Below, in pieces: positions 29,057-38,690 of a stretch of 64,000 nt of DNA. The DNA comes from a bacterium. Lineage in GTDB: Bacteria; Actinomycetota; Acidimicrobiia; Spongiisociales; ZC4RG35. Location: positions 1 through 64,000 of the forward strand of contig JAPPLW010000103.1 of assembly GCA_028819345.1 (NCBI GenBank), written 5' to 3'. The position numbers and the translations under genes were made by a program. How positions within the stretch are numbered: the stretch's first letter is position 1; every line of letters begins with the position of its first letter. The notes beneath the pieces were generated by a model, which was given only the letters and a program-made list of their open reading frames with translations, had not been told where the DNA came from and ran no database searches.

Positions 29057-29724
29057 GGCTGGTTGTCGCAGAGTGCACGGTCAACTACCAGGGCCGGGTG
29101 GACGCTCATCTTCCCCGATCGCGCCGCTTGATAATGATCAAGGCGGACGGGTGCGTGGCGGTTCATGCCGACGGGGGCGCCTACAAGCCGCTCAACTGGA
29201 TGTCGGCTCCAAACACGCTGGAAGAGGGGGAGGAACTCTGGCTGGTGACCAATCCCAAGGGTGAGCGTTTGGAGATCACCATTCATGAGGTGTTCTCCGA
29301 CATCTCGCATGAGTTGGGTGTGGATCCGGGTCTATCCAAGGACGGGGTCGAAACCCATCTTCAGGAGTTGCTGGCAGACAATCCCGAGGTGATCGGTCCG
29401 GGTTTGAAGCTGATCCGGCGGGAGTACCCGACCGCCATCGGACCCATCGACCTGCTCTGTACGGATCCGGAGGGAGGTACGGTGGCGGTAGAGGTCAAGC
29501 GGCGTGGCGAGATTTCGGGAGTCGAGCAGCTGACCCGGTATGTGGCGCAGCTGGAGCTCGACCCCCGCCTCACACCGGTCCGCGGGGTGCTGGTCGCCAC
29601 CGCCGTCACTCCCCAGGCCAGGGTTCTGGCTGAATCCAGGTCGCTGGGCGTCCGCGAGGTGGACTACCAGTTGCTTCGAGACCCGGATTCGGGGGACCCT
29701 CGGCTCTTCGACCACTATCATTGA
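29053..29724 (+). CDS. nucS: Endonuclease NucS (EndoMS), non-canonical mismatch repair
   Basis: [42 protein letters not shown]...[37 protein letters not shown] overlap with M20 gene. Confidence 0.93.
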   Translation: MRLVVAECTVNYQGRVDAHLPRSRRLIMIKADGCVAVHADGGAYKPLNWMSAPNTLEEGEELWLVTNPKGERLEITIHEVFSDISHELGVDPGLSKDGVETHLQELLADNPEVIGPGLKLIRREYPTAIGPIDLLCTDPEGGTVAVEVKRRGEISGVEQLTRYVAQLELDPRLTPVRGVLVATAVTPQARVLAESRSLGVREVDYQLLRDPDSGDPRLFDHYH

Positions 29725-29737
29725 CGAAAGAGCAAAC

Positions 29738-29830
29738 ACGGGAGCTCGGTGAGACCGGGCTGAGAGGGAGGATGGGTTCCTCCGACCGTTAGCACCTGAT
29801 CCGGGTAATGCCGGCGAAGGAAGCTTTCGT
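29738..29830 (+). ncRNA. TPP riboswitch (THI element)
   Basis: CTGAGA core (GGGCTGAGAGGG) and ACCTGATCCGGGTAATGCCGGCGAAGGAAG; P1 ACGGGAGCT/AGCTTTCGT pairs over 9 bp with G-U pairs; directly upstream of the thiamine transporter. Confidence 0.95.
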
Positions 29831-29878
29831 TGACAAGTCCAGTTCCCGGGCTCCTCCCAAAGAGACAAGGAGTCCCCA

Positions 29879-30907
29879 ATGCGTGGAAAACTGGCGGTCG
29901 GCATCACCCTCGCGGCCTTGGCCCTGGGAGCCTGTGGAGAGGCCGATCCCGAGACCCTGACAATCATCAGTCACGACTCCTTCGCCGGGGGCGTGACCGA
30001 GGAGACGTTTTCCTCGTTCACTGCCGAGACCGGCATCGCGGTGGAGATCGTCCCGGCGGGAGACACCGGATCGCTGGTCAACCAGGCCATCCTGACCAGG
30101 GACAATCCCTTGGCCGACGTGCTGTTCGGCGTAGACGACACATTCCTGTCGAGAGCCCTGGGCGCCGACCTGTTCCGCTCCCACCGGTCCGACCTGCTGG
30201 ACAACACCCCAGAGAACATCCGTCTGGACGCCGAGAACCGGGTTACCCCCATCGACTTCGGCGACGTGTGCCTCAACTATGACCGTGCCGTGATCGCCGA
30301 TGCGGATGCCCCTCGGAGCCTCCGGGACCTGACCACCGATCGTTACCGGGGCCAGTTGGTCGTGGAGAGCCCGGCCACCTCCTCCCCGGGGCTGGCTTTC
30401 CTGCTCACCACCATCGCGGTATTCGGCGAGGACGGCTGGAAGGACTACTGGCAAGCCCTGGTGGACAACGACGTGGAGGTGGTTCCCGACTGGGACACCG
30501 CCTACTACGCCTCCTTCACCCGATGGGGAGGGGACCGGCCGCTGGTTGTCTCCTATGCCTCCTCTCCGCCCGCCGAGGTGATCTATTCCGATCCGCCCAC
30601 CGACGTCGCCCCCACCGGGGTGGTGACGGAGGGCTGTTACCGCCAGATCGAGTTCGCCGGGATCCTGGAAGGGACCGAGTTCCCCGAGGCCGCCGGTGAA
30701 CTGATCGACTTCATGCTGTCGGTGGAATTCCAGGAGCAGATCCCTCTCACGTGGTTCGTGTTCCCGGCCAACCGGGACGCCTCCCTGCCTCCCGAGTTCG
30801 TTGAGCACACCGCGCTGCCGGATGCCCCGGCATCCGTGGATCCCGGGTTGATCGATGCGAATCGGGAACGGTGGATAGAGGAGTGGACCGAGTTGGTGCT
30901 GGGATAG
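29879..30907 (+). CDS. thiB: Thiamine ABC transporter substrate-binding lipoprotein
   Basis: LALGACGEADPETLTIISHDSFAGGVTEETFSSFTAETGIAVEIVPAGDTGSLVNQAIL...; downstream of a TPP riboswitch. Confidence 0.92.
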   Translation: MRGKLAVGITLAALALGACGEADPETLTIISHDSFAGGVTEETFSSFTAETGIAVEIVPAGDTGSLVNQAILTRDNPLADVLFGVDDTFLSRALGADLFRSHRSDLLDNTPENIRLDAENRVTPIDFGDVCLNYDRAVIADADAPRSLRDLTTDRYRGQLVVESPATSSPGLAFLLTTIAVFGEDGWKDYWQALVDNDVEVVPDWDTAYYASFTRWGGDRPLVVSYASSPPAEVIYSDPPTDVAPTGVVTEGCYRQIEFAGILEGTEFPEAAGELIDFMLSVEFQEQIPLTWFVFPANRDASLPPEFVEHTALPDAPASVDPGLIDANRERWIEEWTELVLG

Positions 30908-30962
30908 CAGGCCCGCTCGAACAGGACCCTGAGGGCATGCGGGTCGGGTCCGCGAGGCGCAG

Positions 30963-32525
30963 ATGACTTACCGTTGGGTGGCCGCGGGGGTGACGGTGGC
31001 TTTCCTGGGTTACCTGTTCCTCTATCCCCTTGCCCGCATCCTGGGTCTGTCCCTCGGGGAGGAGGGGGCGTTCGGGGCCTTCGAGGAGGTGTTGACCGAT
31101 TCGGGGTTGCGGAGCGCCCTGTGGTTCTCGCTGTGGCAGTCCGCCGCCTCGGTGGCCTTGACCCTGGTGGCGGCAGCCCCGATTACCTGGGCCGTGTCGA
31201 GATTCAGGTTTCCGGGCCGCGCACTGGCGAAGGCCCTGGTGACGGCGCCGTTCGTGTTGCCCACGGTGGTGGTGGCGTCAGCCTTCCTCTCATTGGGAAT
31301 CGGGGGAAGCGTATGGGCCATCCTGGCCGCCCACGTCTTTTACAACGTGGCGGTGGTGGTGCGCACGGTGGGGGGTGTGTGGGCCAGGATCGACCGGTCC
31401 CTGTTCGAGGCCGCCCGGACCTTGGGGGCAAACCCCCGCCAGGTGTTCTGGCGGCTGACCCTTCCGCTCCTTCGCCCGGCCCTGGCCGCCTCGTCGGCCA
31501 TAGTGTTCCTGTTCACCTTCACCTCCTTCGGGGTGGTGCTGATCCTGGGAGGGCTACGGTACCGGACCCTGGAGGTGGAGATCTGGCAGCAGACCGTGGT
31601 GTTCCTGAACCTTCCGGCCGCGGCGGCCCTGGCCATAGTGCAACTGGTGGGGGTGACCGCGGTGCTGGCGTGGTACTCCCGCTACCAGGAGCGAAAAGCG
31701 GTGGGACTGGAGTTGGAGGCGGAGGACCGCAATCTGCAGCGTCCCCGCACTCTCCGGCAGCGATTGATGTTGGGAGCCGCGGTTTGGGGGACCCTTGGGG
31801 CCCTGGCGGTACCCCTGGTGACGCTGGTGGCGAGGTCCCTCCGCACGGGCGGCGCAGGCTGGCGGTTCCTGATGGACCCGGGACCGCTGGCAGTGACGCC
31901 TGGACGGGCGATGGTCAACTCCCTGCTGTACGCCGGGGCGACCGCGGTGATCGCGGTGACGGTGGGGTTGTGCGCTTCCACCGTGATAGTTTCCGGCAAG
32001 GGCAGGGCGGCCCGGTGGTTCGACGTGGTCCTGATGTTGCCGTTGGGCGCCTCGGCGGTGACCGTGGGTTTCGGCATGCTGGTGGCCCTCGACTGGCCGG
32101 TCGACCTGAGAGCCACAGTGGTGCTGGTGCCCCTTGCCCACGCCCTGGTGGCCGTGCCGTTCGTGGTTCGAACGGTCACCCCAATGCTCCGTTCGGTCGG
32201 GGCCGGTCTGCGGGAGACCGCCTCAGTCCTGGGGGCCTCTCCCTGGCGGGTGTTCCGGGAGGTCGATCTGCCCATCGCGGCCCGGGCCGTGGCGGTGGGG
32301 GGCGGGTTCGCGGCGGCGGTCTCCCTGGGGGAGTTCGGAGCCACCGCTTTCATAGCCCGCCCCGACACCATCACCGTGCCGGCCCTGATCTTTCGGCTGC
32401 TGGGCCGCCCCGGAGCGGTCAGCTACACCGGCGCCATGGCAATGGCCGTGGTGCTGGCGGCGACGGTGACCCTTTTGATCATGGCGGTCGACCGGATCCG
32501 GCTGGGAGAGTTGGGAAGCTTCTAG
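30963..32525 (+). CDS. thiP: Thiamine ABC transporter permease (two-domain ThiP)
   Basis: Two BPD_transp_1 modules (FEAARTLGANPRQVFWRLTLPLLRPALAAS; ETASVLGASPWRVFREVDLPIAARAVAVGG). Confidence 0.92.
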   Translation: MTYRWVAAGVTVAFLGYLFLYPLARILGLSLGEEGAFGAFEEVLTDSGLRSALWFSLWQSAASVALTLVAAAPITWAVSRFRFPGRALAKALVTAPFVLPTVVVASAFLSLGIGGSVWAILAAHVFYNVAVVVRTVGGVWARIDRSLFEAARTLGANPRQVFWRLTLPLLRPALAASSAIVFLFTFTSFGVVLILGGLRYRTLEVEIWQQTVVFLNLPAAAALAIVQLVGVTAVLAWYSRYQERKAVGLELEAEDRNLQRPRTLRQRLMLGAAVWGTLGALAVPLVTLVARSLRTGGAGWRFLMDPGPLAVTPGRAMVNSLLYAGATAVIAVTVGLCASTVIVSGKGRAARWFDVVLMLPLGASAVTVGFGMLVALDWPVDLRATVVLVPLAHALVAVPFVVRTVTPMLRSVGAGLRETASVLGASPWRVFREVDLPIAARAVAVGGGFAAAVSLGEFGATAFIARPDTITVPALIFRLLGRPGAVSYTGAMAMAVVLAATVTLLIMAVDRIRLGELGSF

Positions 32526-32758
32526 GCGGATTCTGAGGATTCGCACCCGGCGGGCAGCAGCTACGCCAACTCGGATGAGAGTGTTCCTCAATCCCACGCC
32601 CGAGTTCCTACTCTTGAGGTCGCAGATAGGCACGCGCAGTGTCCGACGGCCGGGTCGTGCTTATCTTGGCTCCATCGCGCGGTGGCAGCCCACCTTCGGG
32701 ACGGCGGCGACATCGGTGTCGGCAATAGACGACAGATAGTTGAGCAAGAAGGCGATAC

Positions 32759-33772
32759 ATGAGGAAGTTGATCAAGATCTCGGTTTGGGCAGGACTAGCG
32801 ATCGTGATTGTGGCGACCGCAGCCTTCTTGTGGTGGATCGACGATGGTCCCGAGGCCGTCGACCTGGAGACGGCTGTGGTGCAACTCGAGGCAACTTCCA
32901 ACGATGGCGTCGACGGCTCTTCGGCCACCCAGCCCCCCGAAAACTCTGGAATGACATCGACAACCGGACCCGACGATGAGCTGTCAACTGGCCTCGGCAT
33001 CGACGCAGAGACTGTGAACACCACCGCCGCCGTCGACGCTCCGGGTTACTCGCCGGGCCTCCCGACCACCGACGAGGCCTTACCGACAGATTCAGTCCCC
33101 ACAACAGGGACCACCTCAACGGACACCCCTCAGGTTGCCGAGCCCGCCGACGACGCACCATCCCCGGACACAGGCGCCACAGAGACGACATCGGCCGGCC
33201 CCGACCCGGAGGCCTTCGCCGGGTTTTGGTTCCTGGCGACGCCCGAGAGCGCTGACGGACTTCCGGGAGAGCCGGCGGTCAGCTTCGCCGGGTTCCGGGT
33301 GGTGGAGGTGCTGGCCGGTGGCGTGGCCGAGTCCACTGCGGTGGGCCGCACCGCCGATTTGGCCGGCTCCATCGAACTGGCAGGTGCCAACCTGGTGGCT
33401 GCGAGGGTGGAGGTCAATGTGGCAACGTTGCGCACTGACAACAGCCACCGTGACAGCCACATGCGGCAGGCTCTCAACACCAGGGAGTATCCGCTGGCGG
33501 TCTTCACTCTCATCGAGCCCATGGAGTTGCCCGTCGGTGTGTTCGAGGGTGGGACGTTCTCAGGGACAGCCTATGGCGAACTCACGATAAAGGGGGTTGC
33601 GAACCGGGCGGCGTTCGATTTGAAGGCCCGATTGGTGGGGGACACCATAGTCGTGGCGGGATCGAGCGAGGTGGTTTTCGGCGACTACGGAGTACCCACT
33701 CCGACATCTGCCAGCGTTATCTCCGTGGAGGACCAGGGGGTCATGGAGTTCCTGCTCTATTTCACCCGCTGA
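32759..33772 (+). CDS. YceI-domain protein with N-terminal TM anchor and Thr/Ser/Pro-rich linker
   Basis: YceI-like C-terminus: VNVATLRTDNSHRDSHMRQALNTREYPLAVFTL...GTAYGELTIKGVANRAAFDLKARL. Confidence 0.82.
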   Translation: MRKLIKISVWAGLAIVIVATAAFLWWIDDGPEAVDLETAVVQLEATSNDGVDGSSATQPPENSGMTSTTGPDDELSTGLGIDAETVNTTAAVDAPGYSPGLPTTDEALPTDSVPTTGTTSTDTPQVAEPADDAPSPDTGATETTSAGPDPEAFAGFWFLATPESADGLPGEPAVSFAGFRVVEVLAGGVAESTAVGRTADLAGSIELAGANLVAARVEVNVATLRTDNSHRDSHMRQALNTREYPLAVFTLIEPMELPVGVFEGGTFSGTAYGELTIKGVANRAAFDLKARLVGDTIVVAGSSEVVFGDYGVPTPTSASVISVEDQGVMEFLLYFTR

Positions 33773-33952
33773 CTATGAAGCCGCTCCTCAAGCCAGTAGT
33801 GGGGACCTCCCCGGGTTCGGAGCGGTCGAGTTCGACTCCTGCCTCGAGATGGAAGGCGCGCTGCAACGATTCCCGTACCCCGCTGGTCGTCCTCCACCAC
33901 CAACAAACCGGCCGCCACTCATCGTCCACTCATCGTCTCGATCCCGTCACGG

Positions 33953-35113
33953 CTATCCCCGTTCTCGCAGGATCCAGGTGGTCCCTGAAGGACTGTCCTG
34001 GAGGGTCACCCCCAGCCTCTCCAACCCCGAACGGATTCCGTCCGCCGCTTCCCAGAGCTTCCGGGCGCGGAGGCGGGACCTGGCTTCAACGAGTAACTCC
34101 ACGTAGCCTCCCACCCATTCGGCGGGCTCCACCAGACCGGACACCGCCAACTCCGACATCTCCAAGAGCGCGGATCTCAAGGTCTGTCGAGCCTGGGGAG
34201 ATCCATCCGCAGCCTTGGACTCCAGCCGGAGCAGTGTCTCGGCAATCATCTCGGCCGACCGTGCAGCCTTGGCCTCGGTGAGATCGGGCAGAGTCTCGAG
34301 GGACTCCCGGGTAGGCGCCGGGGGGCTGGTCTCCAAGAGCTTGAACATCGTGTCCAGGGCTATCGCTTCTCCATCGGCCACGAACATGTCGTCCGCTCCG
34401 CTCAGGGTGACCCCTCCCGCTCCCAGCACGCTCATCTCCCCGGTCCCGAAGTCGATGGTGGCGGCGGTGTGCTCATCCACTCCGATCACTCCCATTCCCT
34501 CCGGCAGCATGGCCCGAAGCCGCTGGAAACGGCGCCGCCCCATGTAGCAGCGGCTGGTGTCGAACCCCTGGCCCTCGGTGTTGTTCCAATGGGGTATGAC
34601 CACCGTCTCCAGGCCCAGGTGAGCGGTGAGGTTCAGGCCTTCCAACCACTCCAGCCCGGCGCCGACCTTGAATATCTCGTAGACCGGCAGGGTCTTGGCT
34701 CCGGCGGTGAGGGCGGCGGCCGAGGCCAGGGTGACGGTGGCGCCGTCCGAGAGGACTTTCCGCAGGGCCGCCGCCAGTCCCGTCTCCCGCCAGGTTGCAA
34801 GGGCATAGCCGGGCGAACCGGGCCCGGCGAAGACATAGCGGGCGCGGCGAACGGCGGCCAGCATTCGTTCGCGGGCGCCTTCTCCTTCTGCGTCGGAGCG
34901 ATAGGAGGCAATTGCGGCCTCTATGGACAGGCTGGTCCGGAAGAACCCGGTGAGCCGTTCGGAGAGGAGAGGGGCGTTCTCCTGGAATCCGTAAGGAGTG
35001 TCCAAGACCACCGCCTCGCGGGCCCCGGCCCGCTCGACTCCCAGCCGGTGGGCGGCCACCAGGCGATTGGAGACCTCTCCCGATCCCATCAGGATGAGCC
35101 GTCCGGCGCTCAT
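33953..35113 (-). CDS. Peptidase S51/type-1 GATase-like protein with C-terminal cysteinyl-tRNA-synthetase-like domain
   Basis: N-term MSAGRLILMGSGEVSNRLV..AGPGSPGYAL..; C-term VEARSRLRARKLWEAADGIRSGLERLGVTLQDSPSGTTWILR resembles the CysRS C-terminus. ATGA overlap with hydrolase gene. Confidence 0.75.
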   Translation of the reverse strand: MSAGRLILMGSGEVSNRLVAAHRLGVERAGAREAVVLDTPYGFQENAPLLSERLTGFFRTSLSIEAAIASYRSDAEGEGARERMLAAVRRARYVFAGPGSPGYALATWRETGLAAALRKVLSDGATVTLASAAALTAGAKTLPVYEIFKVGAGLEWLEGLNLTAHLGLETVVIPHWNNTEGQGFDTSRCYMGRRRFQRLRAMLPEGMGVIGVDEHTAATIDFGTGEMSVLGAGGVTLSGADDMFVADGEAIALDTMFKLLETSPPAPTRESLETLPDLTEAKAARSAEMIAETLLRLESKAADGSPQARQTLRSALLEMSELAVSGLVEPAEWVGGYVELLVEARSRLRARKLWEAADGIRSGLERLGVTLQDSPSGTTWILRERG

Positions 35114-35982
35114 GGGGACACATCCCGCGCCAGTTCCTCCAGCCATCCGGCGGTCAGGCGAGGGTATTGAGCATGCAGGTCATGGTCCGCATCCAGCCAT
35201 ATCAACCGGCCCCGCGTAAGAAGGTGGGCGAAACGGGACACGCTCTCTAGCTTGGCGGCTCTTCCGGCCGGCGTCTCGGTGGTGGCGATCACCAGGACCG
35301 GTTGTTGAATGAGGGGAGCGATCTCGCACGGCTGGTGCTTCCACATCTCCGCCAGCAGCCGGAAGTGGTAGTCCCTCTTCAGGTGGGGCCGCGCTGTTCC
35401 GTCCGGCGCCACCGCGAAGTTGGCCAACTGGCCCAGGACGCCGTTCTCCGGCCAGGCGGAGTAGCGCTTCCGGAGCTTGTTCTCCAATTCGGTGAAGAGC
35501 ACCTTGTCGAAGGACGGCGGGGCTAGTTCACGGGCCGCCGCCTCCCAGTCGGGGAAGGCCCTGCTCAACGTGATGAACCCCCCGTCGATGCAGGCCACGG
35601 CGGCGATTCGGCTCGGGTGGCGGCCGGCCAACTCCAATACCACATTGCCTCCCAGGGATTGTCCCGCCGCCACCACCGCCGTTCCGGGAGGAAAGAACCT
35701 GTCTATCACCGGCAGCAGATCGTCTGACAGGGTGGCGAAGTCGAAGGGTCCGTCCACCTTCTCGGACTGTCCGTGAGAGCGCTGGTCCACCGCCACGGAC
35801 CGGTAGCCTCTCGACGCCAGATGGTCGGCGACTCCGTCCCAGAGGCGGGCGTTGGAGGCCAGCCCATGCACGAACAGGAAGGAAGCGGGCCGGGACCCGG
35901 TCCGGCTCACCGCGCTGATCCCCACCCCCTGGGCGGTATTGATTCGTAGGCGTCGGGGTTCTCTCACTGCCCTCTTCCGCAT
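35110..35982 (-). CDS. Alpha/beta hydrolase
   Basis: FLFVHGLASNARLWDGVADHLASRGYRSVAVDQRSHGQS; nucleophile elbow AAGQSLGGNV. Confidence 0.88.
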   Translation of the reverse strand: MRKRAVREPRRLRINTAQGVGISAVSRTGSRPASFLFVHGLASNARLWDGVADHLASRGYRSVAVDQRSHGQSEKVDGPFDFATLSDDLLPVIDRFFPPGTAVVAAGQSLGGNVVLELAGRHPSRIAAVACIDGGFITLSRAFPDWEAAARELAPPSFDKVLFTELENKLRKRYSAWPENGVLGQLANFAVAPDGTARPHLKRDYHFRLLAEMWKHQPCEIAPLIQQPVLVIATTETPAGRAAKLESVSRFAHLLTRGRLIWLDADHDLHAQYPRLTAGWLEELARDVSP

Positions 35983-36070
35983 TGCTCAATAGCGATTGCA
36001 CCAAAAAGCATGGACCGCGAATATGAGAGGAACATGAGATTTACCCTACCGGGAGGGCGGGCTAACATGA

Positions 36071-37348
36071 ATGGATGTGACAGCCACCATCGTGTTGGGC
36101 GCACAGTGGGGCGACGAGGGGAAGGGCCGGGTCACCGATTTCTTCGCGGAGTCCGCCGACTTCGTCGTCCGCTACCAGGGAGGGAACAACGCCGGGCACA
36201 CCATCACCATTGGCGAACGAGTCTTTGCCCTCTCTGTCGTCCCGTCGGGGGTGATGTACGAGGAGTGCGTACCGGTGATCGCCTCGGGTTGTGTCCTGGA
36301 TCCGGCGGTGCTCCTCGAAGAGATCGAGATGCTCACCCGGGAGGGATTCAGCCCCGAACGCCTTCGGATCTCCTCCAACGCCCACCTGATCATGCCCTAT
36401 CACCGGGTGCTGGACGGGGTGATGGAACTGTATCTGGGCCGCAACCGGATCGGGACCACCAAACGGGGGATCGGCCCCGCCTACACCGACAAGTATCAGC
36501 GGGTGGGCATCAGGGTCCAGGACCTGTTCGACCCCCGGATCTTCCGGGAGAAGGTGGAGGCGGCCCTCGAAGACAAGAACAAGATAATCAGCAGGGTCTA
36601 CAACCGCCTCCCCATGGATCCCGAGGAGGTGACATCCCGGTACCTGGAGATGGCGGACCGTCTCCTTCCCTACGTGACCGATACCTCTCTTCTTCTTTGG
36701 AACGCAATTGCCGAAGGGCGCTCCGTGCTGTTCGAAGGTGCGCAGGGAACGCTCCTCGACATCGACCACGGCACGTATCCCTTCGTCACCTCCTCCAATC
36801 CCACCGCGGGCGGGGCGTTGATCGGGGCGGGGTTGGGGCCCACCGCTATCGACGCGGTGGTCGGGGTGGCCAAGGCCTACATCTCCCGGGTGGGCAGCGG
36901 GCCCTTCCCCACGGAGCTGTTCGACGAGGTGGGGGATTGGATGGTGGAAAAGGGCCGGGAGTTCGGCACCGTAACCGGTCGACGGCGGCGCTGCGGGTGG
37001 CTGGACCTGGTGGCTCTTCGCTACGCGGCGAGGATCAACGGGTTGACGCACCTGTTCATCACCAAGTTGGACATCCTGTCGGGGCTCGACACCCTACGGG
37101 TGGCGGTTGGCTACGACGGCGCCGGAGACAGCTACCGGGAGTTCCCCCGTCAGCAGCGGGTGCTGTACAAGTGCGCTCCGGTGTACGAAGAACTGGAGGG
37201 TTGGTCCGAGGACATCACGGAGGCCAGGAGGTTCGAGGACCTCCCGGCGGCGGCCCGCCGGTACATACGGTTCATCGAGGAGACGGTGGGAGTGCCGGTG
37301 GGATGGGTCTCGGTAGGCCCCGAGCGGAGCCAACTGGTGGTGAGATAG
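36071..37348 (+). CDS. purA: Adenylosuccinate synthetase
   Basis: VLGAQWGDEGKGRVTDFFAE; QGGNNAGHTI; GTTKRGIGPAYTDKYQRVGIR. Confidence 0.97.
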   Translation: MDVTATIVLGAQWGDEGKGRVTDFFAESADFVVRYQGGNNAGHTITIGERVFALSVVPSGVMYEECVPVIASGCVLDPAVLLEEIEMLTREGFSPERLRISSNAHLIMPYHRVLDGVMELYLGRNRIGTTKRGIGPAYTDKYQRVGIRVQDLFDPRIFREKVEAALEDKNKIISRVYNRLPMDPEEVTSRYLEMADRLLPYVTDTSLLLWNAIAEGRSVLFEGAQGTLLDIDHGTYPFVTSSNPTAGGALIGAGLGPTAIDAVVGVAKAYISRVGSGPFPTELFDEVGDWMVEKGREFGTVTGRRRRCGWLDLVALRYAARINGLTHLFITKLDILSGLDTLRVAVGYDGAGDSYREFPRQQRVLYKCAPVYEELEGWSEDITEARRFEDLPAAARRYIRFIEETVGVPVGWVSVGPERSQLVVR

Positions 37349-37363
37349 CTCCCCGCCGGGGGA

Positions 37364-38551
37364 TCAGATCGAATGGGCGAGAGGGGCCGCAAGATCGCCG
37401 TTGGGCGATACCGACACTTCCCTGGCGCCCAACCACCCGGCCATGTCCAGGAGTTCTGCGGCAAGCTCCCGGCAGACCCCTTCGGTGGCGATGTCGGGCT
37501 CGGCGTAGCTGCCCAGCACCAGCAGGCGTTTGGCGCGCCGGTCCAGCTTGAGGTCCACCCGGGCGACCATCTTGTCTCCGAGCAGGAAGGGCAGCACGTA
37601 GTAGCCGTGAATCCGCTTGGGGCGAGGAATGTAGATCTCAATCCGGTAACGGAAGTCGAAGATCCGCTCCAGCCGCGGCCGGTGCCACACCAGGGGATCG
37701 AAGGGCGAGAGGAGCGCCCGTCCCCCGACGCGGCGGGGAAGGGCGGCATCGGGATCCAGGTATGCCGGCTCCGACCAGCCTTCCACCTCCACTTCCCGGA
37801 TGCTGCCTGAGGCGACCAGGTCGGAGAGCGCCTGGCGGGCCGGCCAGATGCCTATGCGGTAGTAGTCGGCGAGATCGGCCGCGGTCCCCACGCCGCAGCG
37901 CTCCACCGCCAGGAGCAGCAGCCGGCGGAGGGCTTCCGGCCCCTCGACCGGCGGCTCGGCCAGCGCCCAGGCGGGATGAACCCGCTCGGGAATGTCGAAC
38001 CACCGGATGAAGTTCGGCCGGTCGGCCACGGTGACCGCGCCTTTCCAGAACAGCCACTCCAGGGCGCGTTTGCCCATCGAGTGTCCCCACCACGATCCGC
38101 CGGACTTCCCCGGTTCGCTCAGATCGGAAGGGCGGAGCGGTCCCCTCTCAGCCACCTCCCGGCCCACCTGCTGCACGTATTCGGGGTTGTCGTAATTGAC
38201 GGACTCGATCCATCCCCGAGGCGTCTCACGCATCCGGTGGACGAAGAGGGGGCGATGGCGGATCGGTATCAGGGACCGCTCGTGCCCCCAGTACTCGAAG
38301 AGTTCCTGCGATGTCCAGAGCCATTGGTCCAGGAGATCGCCGGGATAGGCGCCCAGCCGGGAGAAGAAGGGGAGATAATGGGCTCTGGCCAGTACGTTCA
38401 CAGAGTCGAGTTGCACGACGCCCATCGTGTCGAGCGCCTCGCGGAAGTTGTCGGCGTCCACCGGCTCCGTGGGCCGGGACAGTCCTAGCCCCGTGGCGGC
38501 GATCGCAACACGGCGAGCCTGGGCCGGGGTGAGTCGCTTCACATCCGCCAT
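37364..38551 (-). CDS. YcaQ/AlkX-type winged-helix DNA glycosylase family protein
   Basis: GVVQLDSVNVLARAHYLPFFSRLGAY (QxD motif); SPFDPLVWHRPRLERIFDFRYRIEIYIP. Confidence 0.87.
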   Translation of the reverse strand: MADVKRLTPAQARRVAIAATGLGLSRPTEPVDADNFREALDTMGVVQLDSVNVLARAHYLPFFSRLGAYPGDLLDQWLWTSQELFEYWGHERSLIPIRHRPLFVHRMRETPRGWIESVNYDNPEYVQQVGREVAERGPLRPSDLSEPGKSGGSWWGHSMGKRALEWLFWKGAVTVADRPNFIRWFDIPERVHPAWALAEPPVEGPEALRRLLLLAVERCGVGTAADLADYYRIGIWPARQALSDLVASGSIREVEVEGWSEPAYLDPDAALPRRVGGRALLSPFDPLVWHRPRLERIFDFRYRIEIYIPRPKRIHGYYVLPFLLGDKMVARVDLKLDRRAKRLLVLGSYAEPDIATEGVCRELAAELLDMAGWLGAREVSVSPNGDLAAPLAHSI

Positions 38552-38690
38552 GGGAGGTACCCGGGGAGTGCGGCGGCGTCGGTCGCAATGCACATCGGAT
38601 AGGAGCCTATGGTCGTCTCCGCCGCCTTCAGCCTATTTGTGGCTGGGCCGCCGTGCATTGGCAGGTAGTCTCCCATAAGCGGTGGGACCC

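Noticed and set aside
30974-32536. Alternative-frame 520-aa plus-strand ORF overlapping thiP
   Set aside because: Gly/Arg/Pro-rich frame-shifted product; the 30963 frame encodes a canonical two-domain permease.
33826-33865. tRNA T-arm-like sequence (TCGAGTTCGACTCCTGCCTCGAG)
   Set aside because: No acceptor, D or anticodon arms could be built around it.
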